From the NCBI GenBank assembly GCA_964628285.1, contig CAZVNP010000059.1, forward strand, positions 1 to 16,281: a stretch of 16,281 nucleotides of DNA, given 5' to 3'. The position numbers were made by a program, and so were the translations under genes. This DNA comes from JAPLDP01 sp964628285. GTDB taxonomy: Bacteria > Bacteroidota > Bacteroidia > Bacteroidales > JAGONC01. Shown piece by piece: positions 15,091-16,281 of the stretch. Positions within the stretch are counted from its first letter, which is position 1. Each line of letters opens with the position of its first letter. A model generated the notes under the pieces. That model was not told where the DNA came from and searched no databases. It worked only from the letters and a program-made list of their open reading frames with translations.

Positions 15091-16215
15091 ATGAATTATA
15101 CCAGGACTATACAAAAATCTATTGAGGCGAATCTTTTCAAAGGGAAAGTCATCGTCATTACGGGAGCAAGAAGAGTAGGCAAGACATTTCTATCAAAGCA
15201 ATTAATTGAAAATGTCCCGAATTCTCGTTACGTGAATTGTGAATTGCTTCAAAATAAAACGGCATTGGAAACCACTAATAGTGTGATGCTTAAGAATTTC
15301 CTGGGGAATTACCGTTTAGTTGTTTTAGATGAAGCTCAGCACTTAAACAATATAGGTCTTGTATTGAAAATTATTAATGATACATTCCCTGAAATCCAGA
15401 TCATCGCAACCGGCTCATCCGGTTTTGACATGGGTGATATGATAAGTGAACCATTGACAGGCAGATCAAGGAATTTCTTATTATTTCCGTTTTCGCTTGA
15501 AGAGATCAGACAAAAATATGATTACCCGGAAATTAATGCCAGGCTCGAGAACCTGCTTCGGTTCGGAATGTATCCTGAGGTTTTCGATAAGACCGAGCCC
15601 GAAGCTATCGAAGAAATTAATAACATTGTAAGCAGCTACTTATATAAAGATATTTTGCAATTTGAGCGCTTACGACGGTCGGACCTGATCATTAATCTTT
15701 TAAGAGCTCTTGCTTTACAAATAGGTCATGTTGTATCCTATCATGAATTGGCTACTTTATTGAGTGAAAATGTTCACACTATCAAACGGTATGTTCAATT
15801 GTTGGAGAAGGTATTTGTGATTTTTCGGATCAATTCCTTCAGCAGAAATCTCCGTAAAGAGATTGCAAAAAATCAAAAGATCTATTTTTATGATCTCGGT
15901 GTCCGCAACGCATTGATACAGAACTTTAATACACTTGATGTCCGTGATGATAAGGGCGGGCTGTGGGAGAACTTTTGTGTTGTTGAACGGATGAAAGCAA
16001 ATCATAACCGTAGACGATTCGTAAATACTTATTTTTGGCGGACTTACGACCAGAAAGAAATCGATTACCTGGAAGAGGAAGGAGGACGGTTGAGGGCTTT
16101 TGAGTTTAAATTTAGTTTGAAGACAAAGACAAAGATCCCCTCTGAATTTTTATCGACCTATTCACAGAGTGAATTTAAAGTTATTCATCAGGAGAACTAC
16201 TGGGAGTTTATTTGA
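15091..16215 (+). CDS. AAA ATPase with C-terminal DUF4143 domain
   Basis: The 374-residue protein has an N-terminal AAA_14-type ATPase: Walker A GARRVGKT (25-32; Lys31, Thr32), Walker B LVVLDEAQ (Asp80, Glu81), and a sensor-like IIATGSSGFDM (104-114). The C-terminal half fits DUF4143: a central helical, winged-helix-like region (about 195-250), then a PD-(D/E)XK nuclease-like core with Asp325 in KEIDYL and Glu338-x-Lys340 in FEFKFS. The biological role of this large prokaryotic family is not established; it is cytoplasmic, often strain-variable, and sometimes placed among mobile or defence-linked genes. Its DNA is visibly AT-richer than the sugar genes: the line from 15241 has 20 G+C in 60 bases against 38 in the line from 12001. 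That, together with its own promoter, suggests separate origin. Confidence 0.88.
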   Translation: MNYTRTIQKSIEANLFKGKVIVITGARRVGKTFLSKQLIENVPNSRYVNCELLQNKTALETTNSVMLKNFLGNYRLVVLDEAQHLNNIGLVLKIINDTFPEIQIIATGSSGFDMGDMISEPLTGRSRNFLLFPFSLEEIRQKYDYPEINARLENLLRFGMYPEVFDKTEPEAIEEINNIVSSYLYKDILQFERLRRSDLIINLLRALALQIGHVVSYHELATLLSENVHTIKRYVQLLEKVFVIFRINSFSRNLRKEIAKNQKIYFYDLGVRNALIQNFNTLDVRDDKGGLWENFCVVERMKANHNRRRFVNTYFWRTYDQKEIDYLEEEGGRLRAFEFKFSLKTKTKIPSEFLSTYSQSEFKVIHQENYWEFI

Positions 16216-16251
16216 TCTGTCATTCCATTCCGCAAAAAAAGATGTAAAAAA

Positions 16252-16278
16252 ATGTAACGAAGTATCGATGTAACGAAG
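16252..16278. repeat. Short direct repeat ATGTAACGAAG x2
   Basis: ATGTAACGAAG occurs at 16252-16262 and again at 16268-16278, with a 16-base period, in the noncoding tail after the ATPase gene. A related partial copy, GATGTAA, starts at 16241. It may be the edge of a longer low-complexity intergenic array that continues beyond the window. Confidence 0.6.
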
Positions 16279-16281
16279 GAA

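Noticed and set aside
1..16281. CRISPR array, tRNA, rRNA or transposase
   Set aside because: I saw no regularly spaced repeats, no tRNA-like cloverleaf, no rRNA sequence and no transposase motifs; the only tandem repeats are very short.

Overview
The window looks like chromosomal DNA of an uncultured member of the Bacteroidota. The signs are a SusA-like neopullulanase, lipoprotein signal peptides on glycan-degrading enzymes, a two-lobed retropepsin-like protease with a PDZ domain, mostly poor Shine-Dalgarno sequences, TAnnTTTG-type -7 boxes, and an AAA/DUF4143 ATPase of the kind common in this phylum. A run of exactly 100 N at 14233-14332 marks a scaffold join, so this is probably a draft or metagenome assembly.

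The left half (1-8324) is transcribed leftward. In transcription order it encodes a secreted aspartyl protease with PDZ domain (7083-8324), a GH13 lipoprotein of the neopullulanase/cyclomaltodextrinase type (5172-7019), a cation diffusion facilitator (4293-5162), a SusA-like GH13 enzyme with an ordinary signal peptide (2375-4234), and a second GH13 lipoprotein with extra N-terminal beta domains (1-2373). A probable intrinsic terminator separates the protease from the rest. The last four genes are tightly spaced and are probably one operon.

The right half (8491-14995) is transcribed rightward and is cytoplasmic: a trehalose-synthase-like GH13 protein, a soluble histidine kinase with a cyclic-nucleotide-binding domain, a natural fusion of beta-phosphoglucomutase (HAD) with a GH65 disaccharide phosphorylase whose 3' end is lost in the N run, and a uridine-kinase-like P-loop kinase. 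The two halves diverge from an intergenic region (8325-8490) that contains a 15-bp dyad and a 36-bp near-perfect palindrome.

Taken together, the genes suggest stepwise use of alpha-glucans. Enzymes in the cell envelope cut starch-like glucans or maltodextrins. Inside the cell, maltose and possibly trehalose are interconverted and phosphorolysed to beta-glucose-1-phosphate, which the fused HAD domain turns into glucose-6-phosphate. No SusC/SusD or sugar permease lies in the window. The right end (15091-16215) is an AT-richer AAA ATPase gene with its own promoter and inverted repeat, probably an independent, possibly transferred, unit.
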